DNA from: Prochlorococcus sp. AG-409-P03
GTDB taxonomy: Bacteria > Cyanobacteriota > Cyanobacteriia > PCC-6307 > Cyanobiaceae
Length of the DNA: 64,000 bases
Direction of reading: 5' to 3'
Assembly (NCBI GenBank): GCA_003215295.1
Contig: QCKN01000005.1
Span: 22,019 to 86,018, forward strand
Part shown: positions 43,595 through 54,279 of the stretch, piece by piece
How the letters are laid out: each line of letters starts with the position of its first letter
Position numbering within the stretch: position 1 is the stretch's first letter
Notes under the pieces: generated by a model
Databases searched by the model: none
Told to the model about the DNA's origin: nothing
The model's input: the letters and a program-made list of their open reading frames with translations, nothing else
Made by a program: the position numbers and the translations under genes

Positions 43595-45250
43595 ATGCCA
43601 GGTGTCGACCACAGTTACTCTGAGAAAGATCATCAGCGTAAGGGGCTCAGCGACTCAGGTAGCCTTTCTGCGAGAAATGTAGGCGCAATTGATATTGGAA
43701 CAAACTCAATACATCTACTTGTTGCATCAGTAGATCCTGTCTTACATACATTCAGTATTGATTTAGCAGAGAAATCGACCACTCGCCTTGGAGAGCGTAA
43801 TTCTATTACAGGAGAGCTAACCGCAGCTGCTATTGAGAGGGCCTTTGAGACACTCAAACGGTTTAAAGAGCTTGCCTTGAGCTACAAGGTAGATCAATTG
43901 CTCATTGCAGCTACAAGTGCTGTAAGAGAGGCTCCTAATGGGCAAAACTTTTTAGACAACATCAAAATAGAACTTGATTTAGATGTTGAGCTGGTAAGCG
44001 GAATTGAAGAAGCACGGTTGATTTATTTAGGTGTTCTGAGTGGCATGCCTTTTGGGGATAGGGAGCACTTTCTACTTGATATTGGAGGTGGTTCGACTGA
44101 GTTAGTTTTGGCTGATGGGCATGATGCAATAGCCCTTACCAGTACAAAGGTTGGGGCTGTTCGACTTCAGAGAGAATTTATAAAGAATGACCCAATTTCC
44201 AAAAGTGAATGTGAATTTCTAAAAGCATTTATTCAAGGCTCTATGGAACCTGCGGTGGAGAAGGTTCTTAGTAGAACAAAGGCAGGAGAGATACCTTCTT
44301 TAGTAGTTACTAGCGGAACGGCAATGGCTATCGGCGGTTTAGTTTTTAATGAGGAAGTGAATCGCCCAATCAAATTGCATGGTTCCAGGCTGTCTAAGGA
44401 TTGCTTAAGTGAAAAGGTTGAGAGACTTCTGAGAATGAATTATGAGGAACGTAGGAGATTGAGCTCTGTAAGTGATAGACGTGCAGAAATAATTATTCCA
44501 GGAGCGTTAATTCTCCATACCACAATGCAAATGCTCGGTGCGGAAGAATTGCTTTTTAGTGAAAGAGCTTTAAGAGAAGGCTTGATTTGTGATTGGATGC
44601 TTCGAAAGGGATTTTTGAAGGATCGCTTTGCCTTTCAAAGCAGTATTAGAAGAAGAACTGTCTTCCATCAAGTTCAGCGCTTCGGCGTTAATCGTTTACG
44701 TGCTGAACGAGTAGCAAGAGATGCATTGATTTTTTATGACAGCACTAGGGGCTATTTACATCATGATCAAGGAGAGGGAAGAGAATTATTGTGGGCTGCA
44801 GCAATGTTGCACTCATGTGGACAGCAAATCAATAGCAGCTCCTATCACAAGCATTCCTGGTATTTGATTCGTCATGGTGATCTTTTGGGATATACACAGG
44901 CCGAGCATTTAATGGTTGCTGCGATTGCTCGTTATCACAGAAGAAGTCTTCCTAGAAAGCGTCACGAGGCTTGGCAGGTTTTGGAAAAGGGAAAACAGAG
45001 AGAAACCGTTTTTGAGATGGCCTTGCTTTTGCGCCTTGCAGCTTCACTTGATCGCCGACCTCAATCAGTGATTGAATTGATCAAGGTTCAATGTAACTCT
45101 TCAGAAATGCTAATTAATTTGATGCCCAGAAATGATAACGAAAGCCTGGAACTTGAAACTTGGAGCTTAATGAAATGTGCTCCAATTATACTGGAACAAA
45201 AAGGGATGGTTATAAAGACTATTGAAGAAATATTTGAACTTGGTTCTTAA
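43595..45250 (+). CDS. ppx: exopolyphosphatase (Ppx/GppA family)
   Basis: GAIDIGTNSIHLLVA; LLDIGGGSTELVLA; C-terminal HD-like domain. Confidence 0.93.
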   Translation: MPGVDHSYSEKDHQRKGLSDSGSLSARNVGAIDIGTNSIHLLVASVDPVLHTFSIDLAEKSTTRLGERNSITGELTAAAIERAFETLKRFKELALSYKVDQLLIAATSAVREAPNGQNFLDNIKIELDLDVELVSGIEEARLIYLGVLSGMPFGDREHFLLDIGGGSTELVLADGHDAIALTSTKVGAVRLQREFIKNDPISKSECEFLKAFIQGSMEPAVEKVLSRTKAGEIPSLVVTSGTAMAIGGLVFNEEVNRPIKLHGSRLSKDCLSEKVERLLRMNYEERRRLSSVSDRRAEIIIPGALILHTTMQMLGAEELLFSERALREGLICDWMLRKGFLKDRFAFQSSIRRRTVFHQVQRFGVNRLRAERVARDALIFYDSTRGYLHHDQGEGRELLWAAAMLHSCGQQINSSSYHKHSWYLIRHGDLLGYTQAEHLMVAAIARYHRRSLPRKRHEAWQVLEKGKQRETVFEMALLLRLAASLDRRPQSVIELIKVQCNSSEMLINLMPRNDNESLELETWSLMKCAPIILEQKGMVIKTIEEIFELGS

Positions 45251-45451
45251 TTCTAACTTTGAGAATTTGAGAGATAATAGCTTTATATTTTTCTTGGATT
45301 TAATCTATTCTATAAAATTAAACTTGAGTGAATCGATATTTATATAGAATCAACCTTCGACGGCGTGCGAAATATTTTCGTGAGGAACGGAAAGTTAGTT
45401 CATGCAAAAAAAAAATAACTTAGAAGTTTAGATGTTGCTATTGGATATAGC

Positions 45452-45751
45452 TTACCCAGAAGAAACATCGGGGTCTTCCAGTATTGCCAGAATTTTATCT
45501 TCGCCAATCTCTAGCTTTTCGGCAACGCGTCTAACCATGGCTCTTATGAAGACGGGTTCTGGTAAAAGATTTTCTTCTCCATTCTCAAGGGCTATAAGTT
45601 GTTCTTTGCCTAAATGAAGACTTTCTGCAAGCTTTTCAATAGATAGGTTTTTCTCTTCCCTGCATTTCTTGAGAAATCCACCAGTCTTCTGTAGAGGGTT
45701 TAACCCCTTTGAAGAATCAAGTAACTCAGATTGCTTCTCGTTAGTTGACAC
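45452..45751 (-). CDS. RodZ-N-like helix-turn-helix protein (99 aa)
   Basis: GGFLKKCREEKNLSIEKLAESLHLGKEQLIALENGEENLLPEPVFIRAMVRRVAEKLEIGEDKILA; no TM segment. Confidence 0.75.
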   Translation of the reverse strand: MSTNEKQSELLDSSKGLNPLQKTGGFLKKCREEKNLSIEKLAESLHLGKEQLIALENGEENLLPEPVFIRAMVRRVAEKLEIGEDKILAILEDPDVSSG

Positions 45752-45934
45752 GCTAGGAAAACTCTAAAAGAATTAATGAGTTACCTAATTTTAGTAGTTT
45801 TTTCAGAACTGGCTAGTGAGGATTTTTAAAAGACCTGTATTTATAGTAATTATTAGTAGGCTATAAGTGTATTCCTGGGGCATAAGGTGTAATAAAAAAA
45901 CGTCATTTTGCAGGATCTTTTTTAGAGGATGTAG

Positions 45935-46774
45935 TCAATTTATCTCTAGCTTAGAATCTTTTGTTGGGCTAACTCTTCTATGGTAAAAAGATTTTAAAAG
46001 ATATAATTTATTTTGAATAAAATTTGGAAGTAGATTCAGGGGGAATGACATTTTGTATGGGCGAGTATTTAGGATATAGTCGTATTTCTTACTTTCTACT
46101 GGTAGCATTTTTTGAACATGTTCAAATAGCTTTGACCAGCCAGTAGAAGATTCTAAATATGGTTCCCAGTTAATTGTGTTTTGGCAGAATGACATGTCAA
46201 TAAAATGACGCTTACTTTGATCTGACTGACTTGGAAGACTTTCCCTGGCATGAACAAGTGCTGAGTTAACAAAAACCGCTGATCCTCTCGGAAGGTAACC
46301 AATCTCTTCGTGCTTGAAGGCATTTAGAGGAACTTTAGAAAGTTGATATCGATCTACAAGCCATTTGTGACTGCCAGGTATTAGAAGTAATTTACCTATT
46401 TCATAGTTCATTCCAGAAGGGTAAATTAAGACATGAACCATAAGTGACTTTTTTCTTCTGGAATATGCAGGAACTTTGTCATGGTGCCAACTTAGACTAG
46501 GTGTTTGCTTGGTGTGTAAGGCGCTAGTTATATGGTGTAGGGAATAATTATTGTTGGTAAATATTCCTCCTAAGCAGTTATGTATTGATGGTGAGAAAAG
46601 TAGATTTATGAGCGCTTTGGTTTTAATAGTTGACAGCATGTCAAAGTTCCCAGTGCCTTTTAGCTCCAGTGCATTACAGGCTTCTGCAATTAGGCCTTCA
46701 TTAATTAGGTTTTTTTTGACTAAGTACCCATTCTCTTGAAAGAAGCTGTTGTCACTTTGTTCAGTAAGAGTCAT
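45935..46774 (-). CDS. phytanoyl-CoA dioxygenase-like Fe(II)/2-oxoglutarate oxygenase
   Basis: LSWHHDKVPAYS (HxD), GKLLLIPGSHKW, GSAVFVNSALVHARESL (distal His). Confidence 0.75.
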   Translation of the reverse strand: MTLTEQSDNSFFQENGYLVKKNLINEGLIAEACNALELKGTGNFDMLSTIKTKALINLLFSPSIHNCLGGIFTNNNYSLHHITSALHTKQTPSLSWHHDKVPAYSRRKKSLMVHVLIYPSGMNYEIGKLLLIPGSHKWLVDRYQLSKVPLNAFKHEEIGYLPRGSAVFVNSALVHARESLPSQSDQSKRHFIDMSFCQNTINWEPYLESSTGWSKLFEHVQKMLPVESKKYDYILNTRPYKMSFPLNLLPNFIQNKLYLLKSFYHRRVSPTKDSKLEIN

Positions 46775-47161
46775 GCAAGTAATATACCTGTGATGGCTTG
46801 TACAATGTGAAAGTCAGATGCCATTATTGGCTTTGCCTATCGTAAATGCCACTCAGATGCAATAATTTGTCAAGCTATTGGATGTTGCAAACCATAAGTG
46901 AGGGAGTACTATCGATGTTTAACTAGACTATTTAATTCAATCAATATAGCGACCTTAAGTTTTTAGTTGCATTCTTAAGGTTTTTAAGTGGCGATTAGTC
47001 TCTATTTTTTTAGAGAAGACGTATTCGCTATTTGACAGGGTACTAAAACTTAGTATCTCAATTTAAATTGTTTATGAACTACGAGTTGTGCAGAGTTCTA
47101 GCAATCTAGTGAAACTCTTATGATTTAAGATAAGAAAATAATCCGCAGTTTGCTAGATATC

Positions 47162-48052
47162 ATGGCACGTAAGGGAATAATTCTGGCTGGCGGAACGGGC
47201 AGCAGGCTGTACCCAGCCACTAAAGCTTTGAGTAAGCAGTTATTGCCTGTTTATGACAAGCCCATGATCTATTACCCGCTAACCACGCTTATGTTGGCAG
47301 GTGTGCGAGAAGTTCTTGTTATTACCACCCCAAAAGATCAGGAATCATTTCAACGCTTGCTAGGGGATGGTATTGCATGGGGTATGAGTATTAATTATGA
47401 GATACAAAATAATCCAGATGGTTTGGTTCAGTCCTTTCTTATTGGCGAGAATTTTTTAGATGGAGAGCCAGTAGTTTTAATTCTCGGAGACAACTTATTT
47501 CATGGTCAAGCTTTGGTTCAGGAACTTAAAGCTTGTGATGAATCTCTAAAGGGGGCGACTTTAATGGCATATCCTGTAAGAGATCCAGAGAGGTATGGTG
47601 TTGTTGAATTTGACGAAAGTCGCAAAGTGATATCGATTGAGGAAAAACCAAATTTTCCTAAGAGTCGTTATGCGATTACAGGGATTTATTTTTATGACTC
47701 AACAGTTGTAGAAAGAGCTAGGAAGGTTCAGCCATCAACGCGGGGTGAACTGGAAATTACAGATTTAAATCAAATGTATTTAAATGATGGAGACCTTCAT
47801 GTTCAAATCATGAGTAGGGGAATGGCTTGGCTGGATACGGGAACCTCTGATTCTTTGCATGAAGCTTCTAGCTATATACGCACACTGGAACACCGTCAGG
47901 GTTTGAAAGTTGGTTGCCCTGAGGAAGTAGCATGGAGGAAAGGTTGGATAGATGACCAACAATTTGAAACACTTGCTAGTGGACTTCTTAGGAGTGGTTA
48001 TGGTGAGTATTTACTGCACATTTTAGGAAAAGGAGAACTCAAATTACTTTGA
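47162..48052 (+). CDS. rfbA: glucose-1-phosphate thymidylyltransferase
   Basis: MARKGIILAGGTGSRLYPATKALSKQLLPVYDKPMIYYPLTTLMLAGVREVLVI; start at ATG 47162. Confidence 0.96.
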   Translation: MARKGIILAGGTGSRLYPATKALSKQLLPVYDKPMIYYPLTTLMLAGVREVLVITTPKDQESFQRLLGDGIAWGMSINYEIQNNPDGLVQSFLIGENFLDGEPVVLILGDNLFHGQALVQELKACDESLKGATLMAYPVRDPERYGVVEFDESRKVISIEEKPNFPKSRYAITGIYFYDSTVVERARKVQPSTRGELEITDLNQMYLNDGDLHVQIMSRGMAWLDTGTSDSLHEASSYIRTLEHRQGLKVGCPEEVAWRKGWIDDQQFETLASGLLRSGYGEYLLHILGKGELKLL

Positions 48053-49131
48053 CTAACCCTAGGCTTAAGCAAGGTTCGAGAGTTCTTGTCACAGGAGGAG
48101 CAGGTTTTATTGGTGGATGCTTAATCAGAAGATTAATCAAAATGAATGATGTGGAAGTATTTAATATAGATAAGCTTGGTTATGCTAGCGATCTTTGCAG
48201 TATTCAACTTTGTGAAAACGCAAGTAGGCATCAATTAGTAAAAGCAGATTTAGCCGATAAAGATGCTACTCGTTCTGCTATTCACCGTGTAAATCCCGAT
48301 GTCGTAATGCATCTTGCTGCTGAAACACATGTAGATCGATCAATTGATGATCCAGAAGCATTTACTCGCAACAATGTAATAGGGACTCTTAATCTTCTTG
48401 AAGCTATTCGAGACCATTTCCAAGATATTTCTGATGAACGGAAAAGTAGCTTTGTGTTTCACCATATAAGCACAGATGAGGTTTTTGGCTCTCTAGATGA
48501 CAAAGGTTTTTTTTCAGAATTATCTCGCTATGAACCAAGATCACCTTATTCTGCTAGTAAGGCCTCAAGTGATCATTTGGTTAATGCATGGCACCATACT
48601 TATAAATTGCCTGTGATAATTACAAACTGCTCAAATAATTTTGGACCTTGGCAATTTCCAGAAAAGTTAATACCTCTTGCAATAATTAAAGGATTGTCTA
48701 ATGATCAGATTCCACTTTATGGAGATGGAATGAATGTAAGGGATTGGTTGTTTGTAGAGGATCATATTGATGCACTTATCTTGACAGTAAGCTATGGGAA
48801 AGTAGGCGAGTCCTATTGTATCGGAGGCTATGGAGAAAGAACTAACAAAGAAGTATTGAAGGCAATTTGTGAATTACTTGATAATAAGACGGGCAAGGAA
48901 GATTCTTATTCTAACTTAATTAAATTAGTGACTGATCGACCAGGTCATGATAGGCGTTATGCCATTGACTCCTCCAAGATAAGTGATCAGCTTAATTGGA
49001 AACCAAAACATACCTTCGAACAAGCTTTAGAAATAACTTTTGACTGGTATTTGAATAATCTTGAATGGACTAAAAGGATGTTAAATCGAAACTCTTATAA
49101 TGGTAAGCGATTGGGACTATTAAAAGATTGA
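48049..49131 (+). CDS. rfbB: dTDP-glucose 4,6-dehydratase
   Basis: TTG start overlapping the rfbA stop; VTGGAGFIGGCLIR; HLAAETHVDRSIDDPEAFTRNNVIGTLNLLEA; HISTDEVFGSL; YSASKASSDHLV. Confidence 0.96.
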   Translation: MTNPRLKQGSRVLVTGGAGFIGGCLIRRLIKMNDVEVFNIDKLGYASDLCSIQLCENASRHQLVKADLADKDATRSAIHRVNPDVVMHLAAETHVDRSIDDPEAFTRNNVIGTLNLLEAIRDHFQDISDERKSSFVFHHISTDEVFGSLDDKGFFSELSRYEPRSPYSASKASSDHLVNAWHHTYKLPVIITNCSNNFGPWQFPEKLIPLAIIKGLSNDQIPLYGDGMNVRDWLFVEDHIDALILTVSYGKVGESYCIGGYGERTNKEVLKAICELLDNKTGKEDSYSNLIKLVTDRPGHDRRYAIDSSKISDQLNWKPKHTFEQALEITFDWYLNNLEWTKRMLNRNSYNGKRLGLLKD

Positions 49132-49132
49132 A

Positions 49133-49825
49133 GTGAATAAGATAATAGGAAATGGCATGCTTGCAAAAACTTTTGGGGGGTATCTACCAGAACAATTGAA
49201 TTGCATTATTTTTGCTTCAGGAGTTTCCAATTCACTATGCAATGAACCCTTGGAATTTCTTAGAGAAAGAAAACTGCTTGAAGAAAAATTAGCTGAGGTC
49301 GAATATGGTCAAAGATTTATATATTTTAGTTCATGTAGTACATATGATACTGATTTAGAGAAAACACCATATGTTCGACATAAGCTGTCAATGGAGTCTT
49401 TAGTTCTTAAATACACTAAGGGGATTGTTTTTCGACTCCCCCAGCTTGCTGGCCCCAACGCGCCATCTACAACAATATTGTCATCCATTAGAGAAAAAGC
49501 TCTAACACGATCAAAGTTTACCATTTGGGAAAATGCGAAAAGAAATATTCTGGACATATCTGATGTAAGACTTTTGATATTAAAGATTTTGTGTAATCAA
49601 AACTTGACGTCTAGATTGATTAATATAGCAAATAGAAATTATTATTCAGTCTTTGAAATAGTACAGACTTTCGAAAGACTTTTGAATTTAAAAATGGATG
49701 TAAATTACCTTAATAAAGGAACAGCCTATGAAATTGATATAAGTTCAATAGAAGAAATTATTGATGAGCTGGAAATCGATTTCGACAATTATCTAGAAAG
49801 AGTTATACGTAAGTATTACCTTTGA
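49133..49825 (+). CDS. short NAD-dependent epimerase/dehydratase-like SDR (230 aa)
   Basis: NKIIGNGMLAKTFG (degenerate Rossmann), FIYFSSCSTYD, YVRHK (YxxxK), FRLPQLAGPN; GTG start 1 nt after the rfbB stop. Confidence 0.7.
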   Translation: MNKIIGNGMLAKTFGGYLPEQLNCIIFASGVSNSLCNEPLEFLRERKLLEEKLAEVEYGQRFIYFSSCSTYDTDLEKTPYVRHKLSMESLVLKYTKGIVFRLPQLAGPNAPSTTILSSIREKALTRSKFTIWENAKRNILDISDVRLLILKILCNQNLTSRLINIANRNYYSVFEIVQTFERLLNLKMDVNYLNKGTAYEIDISSIEEIIDELEIDFDNYLERVIRKYYL

Positions 49826-49868
49826 TAATGCATTTTAAGGGTATTTAATTCGTAAAAAATGTAGATAA

Positions 49869-50954
49869 TTACCTTTCTAATTGGCTATTTTTGATTATTT
49901 TTAAATGTCTTCTGTGTAATAGGTATAACGACTTATTTCGTCCAAGTAGGATGATAGACAGTAGGCGAAGTGACTCCTTAAGTGATTTGCCCTCGATTAT
50001 GAAAAAGGGAAATAAACTTATAAATTTAATCAAAGCAGATAGTTTTCTGTTTGAATAAATATCAATCAGATACTCGTATTCTCTCATTAACAGTTCGTAT
50101 CTACTAAGAATATCTTTCTTTGCCGAAGCTTGCATTGATATCGAATTCAGGATGTGAGCTGTAAGAACATTAGTCTGGCTAATTCTCTTTATTGACGAAA
50201 CTTTTTGCCTTGCATCGGCTAATGATGGTGTAGCATTATTCAAGTGTCTTCTATAGTAGAAAAGGGTTGTATCTTTATACGCCACGTAACATTTAGGGTT
50301 TTTGGCTACAATGTATGGGGCTATAGTAAGATCACCGTAAGCATTCCTGCTCGAGGGACAATCTCTGATTATCTTTTCAAATTCTTCTAGGTTGAAATAT
50401 TTTCTTCTAAAAGAGTAGGCACTCCCTAGCCAGTAACCTCCCTTCCTAAATAAAATAGATTTCTTATAGTCAGATGACTCATTATAAAAGCCGTAATTCT
50501 TGGCTTTTATTCTGTCCATGTTCTTATGAGTTTCATCATAGATTGGAAGAGGGTTCCCTTCCCCGTTGATATGCTTATGCCTATGTGAACAGATAGAGAT
50601 TTTATCATTTTCTTCAAATATTGTTTTTATAATCTCTATTTTTTTGTTTCCCCACTTGTCATCTGAATCTAAAAAGAAGAGAATATCTGAGTTGCTCTCT
50701 CTTATGCCAGACAAGCAATTATGTAGAGGCCCCTTATTATCATTGCTTTTTAGAACCTTAATATTTTCCTGGTATTTCTCTAATATAAGTAGAGAGTTAT
50801 CGGAGCTGGCATCATCACAGATAATGATTTCGTCAGCTTGTTCTGTTTGGTGCAGAACAGATTGTATAGATTCCTCTAAAAAGCTTGCATTATTATAATT
50901 TAAAATAATTACAGAGCTCGTTAGGTTGTTCTTTTCGCTAGACAATTTATTCAA
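49869..50954 (-). CDS. glycosyltransferase family 2
   Basis: SSVIILNYNNASFLEESIQSVLHQTEQADEIIICDDASSDNS...LFFLDSDDKW (DxD). Confidence 0.88.
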   Translation of the reverse strand: MNKLSSEKNNLTSSVIILNYNNASFLEESIQSVLHQTEQADEIIICDDASSDNSLLILEKYQENIKVLKSNDNKGPLHNCLSGIRESNSDILFFLDSDDKWGNKKIEIIKTIFEENDKISICSHRHKHINGEGNPLPIYDETHKNMDRIKAKNYGFYNESSDYKKSILFRKGGYWLGSAYSFRRKYFNLEEFEKIIRDCPSSRNAYGDLTIAPYIVAKNPKCYVAYKDTTLFYYRRHLNNATPSLADARQKVSSIKRISQTNVLTAHILNSISMQASAKKDILSRYELLMREYEYLIDIYSNRKLSALIKFISLFPFFIIEGKSLKESLRLLSIILLGRNKSLYLLHRRHLKIIKNSQLER

Positions 50955-50966
50955 GATTAGTGTGAA

Positions 50967-51737
50967 CTAGCCTGCCGAAGGTTTTGGGCGAAAGATATGA
51001 TCATGCCCAGGAGAATAAAGCTTCGACCTGCTCTTAGTCCTTTTTAATGCAGGACTTACAACGTATAGCGTTGTGCGAGTCAATCCTTTCCCTCTAGAAA
51101 CATCAGCCATTTCTTTTAAAGTAACTATCTTTAGCCATTGATCCTTCTCCCAACTAACTCTGTAGCCGATAGCTACTGGTGTGTCTGGAGGGTAAAAGTT
51201 CAATAGAGTTTGTTGGGTCTCTTCAACATGAGAGGCACTTAAGTAGATGCAAATTGTTGCTCCCGTTGCTGCTAGTTTTTCCAATCGCTCACTTTCAGGT
51301 TTTCCTGTACGACCTTCTGCTCTTGTAAGGATTATGGTTTGAGTTAAAGATGGGATTGTTAGCTCGAGTTGTAATTCAGCTGCAGTTGCTTGATAAGCAC
51401 TAAGTCCAGGAACGACTTCTACACTTATCCCTGCTTCATCAAGTAGGCAAATTTGTTCTGAGACTGCACCATAAAGGCAAGGATCTCCATCATGGAGTCG
51501 AACAACTTTCTTTCCTTTTTTACTTCTGTCAATAAGCAAAGGAAGAATTTCTTCAAGAGTTAGGTTACTTGTTTTGATTCTTTCGCAGTCCTTAGGAGCT
51601 AGTTTTGCAATTTCTGGAGACACCAAAGAATCTGTCCAGACAAGTACCTCAGCTTCTTTTAAGCGTTTGGCTGCTCGCACAGTTAATAGATCAATAGCAC
51701 CTGGGCCGGCACCGACAATAGAAACTTGTTGATTCAT
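50967..51737 (-). CDS. cobM: precorrin-4 C11-methyltransferase
   Basis: [61 protein letters not shown]. Start at [11 protein letters not shown] rather than the tracked 51800. Confidence 0.92.
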   Translation of the reverse strand: MNQQVSIVGAGPGAIDLLTVRAAKRLKEAEVLVWTDSLVSPEIAKLAPKDCERIKTSNLTLEEILPLLIDRSKKGKKVVRLHDGDPCLYGAVSEQICLLDEAGISVEVVPGLSAYQATAAELQLELTIPSLTQTIILTRAEGRTGKPESERLEKLAATGATICIYLSASHVEETQQTLLNFYPPDTPVAIGYRVSWEKDQWLKIVTLKEMADVSRGKGLTRTTLYVVSPALKRTKSRSKLYSPGHDHIFRPKPSAG

Positions 51738-52645
51738 TTGAATCTTTTTTCGTGACGGCGCGTGTCTGGGAGCGGTCGATTTCGTTGGTAGATCCACCAA
51801 AGGCCCAAAGTACCTAGAGCTATTAAGAGAATGCTAGTTAACTGAGCAATTCTTATTCCTCCTTCGCAGAAGGGTGGAAGTGCGCCTAGACAGAGCGGGT
51901 CAGTTCGTAGGCCTTCTATCCAAAACCTGCCAAAGCTATAAGCTATTAGATATATACAGCTTATAGTTCCCTTAGGTAACCTTAATTGTGACTTAGATCC
52001 TTTTTTGAATAGGCTTAAAAGCAAAATGAACACTACGACATTCCAAAGAGATTCATATAGAAAAGTTGGGTGAAAATAGTTTTGCTCTGAAAAAATTTCA
52101 GGTCGATATAAATAAGGAATGAATAACTTCCATGGAAGATTCGTTGGCAAGCCAAATGCCTCATTATTAAAGAAGTTACCCCACCTTCCGATAGCTTGAC
52201 CAAGAGCCACTGATGGGACGATCACATCAAGAATATTCCAGAATGATTGTTTTTTTAACCTGCAAAAGAAGATTAGTGAAATACTCCCAGCTATAAGTGC
52301 TCCATGAATAGCAATACCTCCAGCCCATACTTCTATTGCACTCGGTATTAATAGCTTTATTCCCAGTATGTTTATTGAGCTCCAAAAATTCTCTCCACTA
52401 TAGCTACTCCATTCAAAGCCTACATAGTAGATTCTTGCACCAATAATTGAAGAGAGTATAAGAATAGGAAGAAGATCATTGATTAAACCAGGTCGTATGC
52501 CTCTTTGCATTGCAAGTCTGCTTGATAAATTTAGACCAATTAAAACGGATAGGGCTATTAGGAGCCCGTACCAGCGTAAGGTAAATGAACCTACTTGAAA
52601 TAAGTTAGACCCTGGGGATTGAAAAGTCGCAAATAGACAATCCAT
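51734..52645 (-). CDS. lgt: prolipoprotein diacylglyceryl transferase
   Basis: [49 protein letters not shown]. Confidence 0.96.
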   Translation of the reverse strand: MDCLFATFQSPGSNLFQVGSFTLRWYGLLIALSVLIGLNLSSRLAMQRGIRPGLINDLLPILILSSIIGARIYYVGFEWSSYSGENFWSSINILGIKLLIPSAIEVWAGGIAIHGALIAGSISLIFFCRLKKQSFWNILDVIVPSVALGQAIGRWGNFFNNEAFGLPTNLPWKLFIPYLYRPEIFSEQNYFHPTFLYESLWNVVVFILLLSLFKKGSKSQLRLPKGTISCIYLIAYSFGRFWIEGLRTDPLCLGALPPFCEGGIRIAQLTSILLIALGTLGLWWIYQRNRPLPDTRRHEKRFK

Positions 52646-52673
52646 TTAATCCTATATATGTATTTAAAAAGTA

Positions 52674-53606
52674 TCAGATTCCTTCTACTGCTTGAACTTT
52701 TTCAACTTGCTTTTTCTTAAGCACCAATAAGATCTGAGTTAGGGAAACACCGATAAAGAAAGCTAATAACCCAAAAACTCGGGCAGGGCTTTGAAGAACA
52801 ACTTCTGTATCTATTTGCCCAAATCCACCAACATTGGGGTCGTTAGTTAGGGGCATTCCTTGCTCAATAGAGTCTCCTATTTTTACAAGTATTTCTGGGC
52901 CTATAGGTATTGTTTCGGTGATTGTATCGCCAGTATTAGTTTTAATACTTAAAAGCCTAGCGCCATTGTCTCCTGACTCTATTGAAACAACAGTTCCTGA
53001 CTTTGTTGAGGTATAAAGTGCATTATTACTCTTTTCTCCTGTTGGATAGACTTGCCCTCTCCCTCTATTACCCCCTACATGTATGGAATATTTTCCAAAG
53101 TGAATTTTGCTGTCTTTAGAAGGGTCAGGTGAGAGTATTGGGAAAACTATCTCTTTGTTTTTATCTCCTGGCAATGGACCTACCAGAATAATATTTTCTT
53201 TATCTTCACTGTATTGAGTGTAGTAAACACCCTGTGTTTCCTCTTTTATTTCCTCTGTCCATCGATCTTGAGGTGCAAGTTTGAACCCATCAGGAAGCAT
53301 TACTAATGCGCCAACTTGTAGAGGCACTTTGCTTCCGTCAGCACCAATCTCTTGAGTTCCATTCCTGTATGGAATTTTCACTACGGCTTTAAATACGCTA
53401 TCAGCACCAACTGATTGGGGTACTTCTGCTTGGGTTGTCATATTTGCCAAATGGCAGTTTGCACATACGATCTTGCCTGTTGCTTCTCGAGGGTTCTCAT
53501 AGTTTTGCTGTGCCCAAAAGGGATAAGCCCAACTTGCTGATGGGACAATGAGCAGTGAAATGCTTAGGAAGATTGATCCAAGTAGGGAGGTTATTAAGCG
53601 ACGCAT
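52674..53606 (-). CDS. petA: cytochrome f
   Basis: [33 protein letters not shown]-terminal [30 protein letters not shown]. Start at [10 protein letters not shown] (tracked ORF begins 53666). Confidence 0.97.
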   Translation of the reverse strand: MRRLITSLLGSIFLSISLLIVPSASWAYPFWAQQNYENPREATGKIVCANCHLANMTTQAEVPQSVGADSVFKAVVKIPYRNGTQEIGADGSKVPLQVGALVMLPDGFKLAPQDRWTEEIKEETQGVYYTQYSEDKENIILVGPLPGDKNKEIVFPILSPDPSKDSKIHFGKYSIHVGGNRGRGQVYPTGEKSNNALYTSTKSGTVVSIESGDNGARLLSIKTNTGDTITETIPIGPEILVKIGDSIEQGMPLTNDPNVGGFGQIDTEVVLQSPARVFGLLAFFIGVSLTQILLVLKKKQVEKVQAVEGI

Positions 53607-53653
53607 GAGGAGATGATAATTAGGTGATGTATGAAAAAACTGGAGTTGAGAGG

Positions 53654-54190
53654 TTAACTCCACCATGGCTTATCACCAGTCCGGAAGTCGGTCTCTGTCC
53701 ATTGGCTTACTAAGACATTGTCATCTTCGACTGAAACATGAGCTATTGCAAGAGAAAGAGGAGCTGGGCCTCGAACTACCTTGCCGTTGGAATCATATTG
53801 ACTCCCGTGGCACGGGCAGATGAATTTATTTGCTCCATTGTTCCAAGGAACCACGCAGCCGAGGTGAGTGCAAATCGCATTGATGCCAAAGCTCCCAATT
53901 GCATCATCGCCTTCTACAAGAAGGTAAGTGGGATCCCCTTTGAGTCCCTGAACAAGGCTTCTATCGCCAGATGGGTGATTAGCTAGCCATCCGGTGGCTG
54001 TTATCGGGTTGCCAAGCTCGTCTTTTGCTGTTGTACCTCCTCCGCTTCCACCAGCTCTAAGAGGAGTGAAATACTGGCTAACTGGATACAAAGCTCCTAG
54101 TGCAACACCAGTTGCTGTTCCAAAGGTAAGCAGGTTCATGAACTGCCTTCGACCCATTGAGGGCACATCTGGGGTGGTCATTTGTGTCAT
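53654..54190 (-). CDS. petC: cytochrome b6f Rieske iron-sulfur protein
   Basis: [35 protein letters not shown] and CPCHGSQYD. Confidence 0.98.
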   Translation of the reverse strand: MTQMTTPDVPSMGRRQFMNLLTFGTATGVALGALYPVSQYFTPLRAGGSGGGTTAKDELGNPITATGWLANHPSGDRSLVQGLKGDPTYLLVEGDDAIGSFGINAICTHLGCVVPWNNGANKFICPCHGSQYDSNGKVVRGPAPLSLAIAHVSVEDDNVLVSQWTETDFRTGDKPWWS

Positions 54191-54279
54191 GACAGATGCA
54201 CAAAGGGGTCACATTGCACACCATTATGGACTGTGAAGGGTCTATATCGCTCTGCAAAAACTAGGGTTCTTATAAGGCT

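Noticed and set aside
46775-47161. Candidate mobile-element boundary in the ~390 bp intergenic region upstream of rfbA
   Set aside because: No transposase, tRNA or clear terminal repeats; only small hairpins such as TCTCTA-TTTTTT-TAGAGA.
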